In this document: in pieces, positions 61,285 through 64,000 of the stretch
How positions within the stretch are numbered: the first letter of the stretch is position 1
Layout of the letters: each line of letters starts with the position of its first letter
Assembly: GCF_014805685.1 (NCBI RefSeq)
Contig: NC_060911.1
Coordinates: 12,398,712-12,462,711, forward strand
Direction of reading: 5' to 3'
From: Silurus meridionalis
Taxonomy: Eukaryota > Chordata > Actinopteri > Siluriformes > Siluridae
DNA length: 64,000 nucleotides
Position numbers and translations under genes: made by a program
Notes under the pieces: model-generated
Told to the model about the DNA's origin: nothing
Seen by the model: only the letters and a program-made list of their open reading frames with translations
The model's database searches: none

Positions 61285-61680
61285 ATTACCTCCCATGACT
61301 GAACTGGTGTAAGTCAGGCTCAGCCTTATTCAAACACTCTTTTTCAGTTCAGTCCACAGATTTGTTATAGGATTCAGGTCAGGACTTTGTGATGGCCACT
61401 CTGATAAGTTCACTTTGCTGTTCTCAAGCGATTCTGTACAAATTTGGAAGTTTGGACCATTGTCCTTCTGGAAAACTGAGTTAAGAACAATTGGACAGTT
61501 GGAGCAATTATAATTGTCTCCCTCTACTCCTTGATCTGCTGCTCCAGTATTTTTAACTAATCCTTTCTCATGATGGCAGCTTTCTTTATAAAACTACACC
61601 AGTCGCTTTTTCTGAAAACATCTCCACAACATGATCTTGCCATACCAACCCCTTACAGCTGGGCTGGTCTTTTTTCAAAT
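61285..61680 (-). mobile_element. Degraded Tc1-like transposon
   Basis: gatttgttataggattcaggtcaggactttgtgatggccac (61358-61398) is the complement of the SPDLNPI block, and ccattgtccttctggaaaac follows. Read on the minus strand; no frame left. Confidence 0.55.
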
Positions 61681-61685
61681 AACAC

Positions 61686-62200
61686 TTCAATTCAATTCAA
61701 TTTTTATTTGTATAGCGCTTTTAACAATGAACATTGTCTCAAAGCAGCTTTACACAGATAATTTGGTGATTAAAAGTAAATATGTTTTTTATAAGTAAGT
61801 TTGTCCCTGATGAGTGAGCCGGTGGCGACTGTGGTGAAGGAAAAACTCCCCGGGATGGCATAACGAAGAAACCTTGAGAGGAACCAGACTCAAGAGGGAA
61901 CCCATCCTCATCTGGGTTGCACCAAATGTCTATTTATTGCAGATATAAGATGTTGCGGGGTACAGTGATGATGATCAGAAGCGAAAAATAGTCCTTAACT
62001 ACAGTCCAATAAATCCTCAAAAGCGCCCGTTCTTACTCCGGGATTTCATGGAACCACCCAAGGTGTTGATGAGAAACCGTCCCAAGCTGCACAGAGTGGC
62101 TTCCAGTCGAAGAGAACACTATCCAGAGGCAGGCCTGGACGAAGTGGGAAGATCCACGGAGGGCAGAGGGGAAACTATTCAACTATTCTGTTGTGCTGGA
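61686..62200 (+). repeat. Fish interspersed repeat, fullest copy
   Basis: tttttatttgtatagcgcttttaacaatgaacattgtctcaaagc opens it, then gagccggtggcgactgtggt, aagaaaccttgagaggaacc, catcctcatctgggttgcac and caagctgcacagagtggctt. No coding region. Related copies at 36240+38455, 49700, 50090, 60270 and 62850. Confidence 0.8.
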
Positions 62201-62849
62201 TTGACAATATTTACGTTTGACTTCCTGTAGGTGCTTTATGTAGTAGTCAAATTGAAAACATGATCTATCATTAGGGTACTGAGTAGTTTAACTTTTACTT
62301 CTGAAACTTTTATGTAGCACATAAAGCTGCAAGGACAAAATATATGTAATAGATTGCAAGTGCACTTTTCCTGCTGACAATATCTTGTTTAAACTCCCCA
62401 CATGTTCTCTTTAAAAGACAAAAGGTGAATATTACCTTGCCACTGGTGCCATTAGTGCCTCCGGCTTGTTTGCTCATTATGGGTCTAAATCTACATCTGA
62501 ATTTCTGTAAAAATGCTTTTAGAAAGTGCCTTTCGTTTAAAAAGCAATGCGATGTAAAGTGGCGTACAGGGATCTCTGGGAGGTTTGCAATGCAAAGCTA
62601 GGGGCTCTGTGATTGACCAGTTAATTAAGTAATGAATTGATTTTTATGGTTTAGATAACAGACGTTATATCTAGAAATATTAAACATATATTTAATTTTA
62701 CTCTAAAATAAAAAAAAACAAAAAAACAAGCACTTATATAAAATTTTTAGTAAGAAAAGTGTAATAATCCATAATGAAAAAGCAATAAGGCTTCAAAGAA
62801 GTAGTCCAAATATTAATGTACACATTTAAATAGTAATATTTTAATATTC

Positions 62850-63215
62850 AAATTGATTAATTTTTATTTGTAGAGCGATTTTAACAATGCACACTGTCTC
62901 AAAGCAGCTTTAAAGAGATTATAAAGTATATAGGAATGTAGAAGTTTAGTGCCTATAATTTCGTTAAACCAGTGGCGATTGCGGCAAGGAAAAAGAAATC
63001 TTGAAATAAAGAAACCTTGAGAGGAACCAGACTCAGAAGGGAAACCATCCTCATCTGAGTGGCACAGATCGTCCATTCATTACAGTTTCATCATTGTTGA
63101 AGTGTACTGTTCATGCAACCTCTGGTCCTCAGCCATGGTAGTAGACAGATGATATCCATTCGAATCCAAATCCATCCGCAGAGTTCTTGCATTTCTCAGT
63201 AACTTCATGGATCTT
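62850..63215 (+). repeat. Fish interspersed repeat copy
   Basis: tttttatttgtagagcgattttaacaatg, caaagcagctttaaagagat, gaaaccttgagaggaaccag and ctcagtaacttcatggatct follow the family order. Confidence 0.8.
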
Positions 63216-63612
63216 TTTCCACAAAATTAGTCTGAAGTCAGAGTGTTTATTTAACAGTTGAAAAGGCCCACAAGTGCAAAAAGTGCATGAGGACATCAAA
63301 GATTTTTTATTACAGTGCAGCAGAGGCAACACTTTATGGGTTAAAAAAAACAAGTACCTTGGACAAGTCCTGCTCAAAAATATGTTTCCTGGACAAAAAC
63401 CCTGATTGTAATGTAAATGGAGATTTTCTTTTAAATACAAACTGAGTATTAGTACTGAGTATCACCCAAATGCCCAGGTGATGCTATTGTTAAGCCGGTC
63501 TGTAAATGTTAATCATGGTCTACACCTTTGTTTGTGATTGATATTGACATATGATCTAACTGACTATGCATTTTATATTTAACTAGTGTTTGTATTCATG
63601 TAATTGTACTTA

Positions 63613-63672
63613 CCTAGTATAGTATAGTATAGTATAGTATAGTATAGTATAGTATAGTATAGTATAGTATAT
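63613..63672. repeat. (AGTAT)n pentanucleotide microsatellite
   Basis: About eleven units of agtat, then atagtatata. Confidence 0.95.
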
Positions 63673-63706
63673 AGTATATATGAGATTGTATTAAAATATT
63701 TTGAGA

Positions 63707-63979
63707 CTAATGGTAACTGGTGCTATTCTGACCACGTGTTACCACATATGCGATTTCATTATAAGCAGCAAGTTTTGCATGGAATTGGAAAAGTCTTCCA
63801 CAGAGACATTTGACATACAGCGAGGTTGCTAAGAGTCGTTCGAGGTGTTTCGAGTGCCACTTCAAGAGTGGAGGAACATCACCAGAAGGTGACGTGAGAC
63901 CAAAACCTTGAACGAGCTCAACCCCAGAAAATTTTGAAACCGTACGCCAAATTTGTGTATAATGATCGTCAGAGAACAA
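63707..63979 (-). other. Unidentified 90-codon open frame
   Basis: The minus-strand frame reads GVELVQGFGLTSPSGDVPPL and LKWHSKHLERLLATSLYVKC without internal stops. Composition is less biased than other frames here. I do not recognise it; it could be an exon or a transposon piece cut by the window end. Confidence 0.25.
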
Positions 63980-64000
63980 TCAGCATGATCTCACTTCAGC

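Overview
The window looks like intronic, repeat-rich DNA of a teleost fish. I infer this from the mix of repeats: several Tc1-like transposons, a DIRS-like tyrosine-recombinase retroelement, RTE-type and L2/Rex1-type LINE pieces, a SINE with a tRNA-Glu head, hAT-like elements and very many (TA)n, (GT)n and (TCTA)n microsatellites. No prokaryotic features, CRISPR arrays, rRNA or functional tRNA genes were seen. Almost all of the longer open frames are accidental or belong to transposons.

One host gene runs through the window on the + strand. Six to eight short exons, spread from about 5.4 kb to 58.6 kb, encode pieces of consecutive EGF-like domains. They lie at 5426-5559, 9727/9776-9905, 23007-23672, 28421-28560, 32931-33085, 34449-34702, 42193-42254 and, weakly, 58442-58555. 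Splice phases agree from exon to exon between 9.7 and 42.3 kb (1/1, 1/1, 0/0, 2/2, 1/1), so I treat them as one gene. Huge introns and many EGF domains suggest eyes shut homolog (eys), but I cannot confirm this without a search. The gene appears to be decaying. Many EGF cysteines are replaced or missing. The exon at 5.4 kb has a stop and frameshifts. The exon at 23.0 kb is split by a 571-bp DNA transposon with a TA target duplication, followed by an in-frame stop.

Layout: 1-5.3 kb, old SINE, Tc1 and hAT pieces with nested insertions; 5.4-9.9 kb, two EGF exons; 10-22.9 kb, LINE, LTR-like, Tc1 and SINE relics and a 1.1-kb terminal-inverted-repeat transposon; 23.0-23.7 kb, transposon-split EGF exon; 24.4-27.4 kb, a DIRS-like element that has lost its 3' half but keeps its inverted termini and internal complementary region; 28.4 kb, EGF exon; 29.9-32.6 kb, two Tc1-like transposons back to back; 32.9-34.7 kb, two EGF exons; 35-42 kb, nested LINE, SINE and Tc1 relics and a decayed minisatellite, then a short EGF exon; 42.3-58 kb, a fold-back MITE, a Tc1 copy split by another repeat, two LINE relics, long TA tracts and hAT elements; 58-64 kb, a weak EGF relic, SINEs and several copies of a common fish interspersed repeat.
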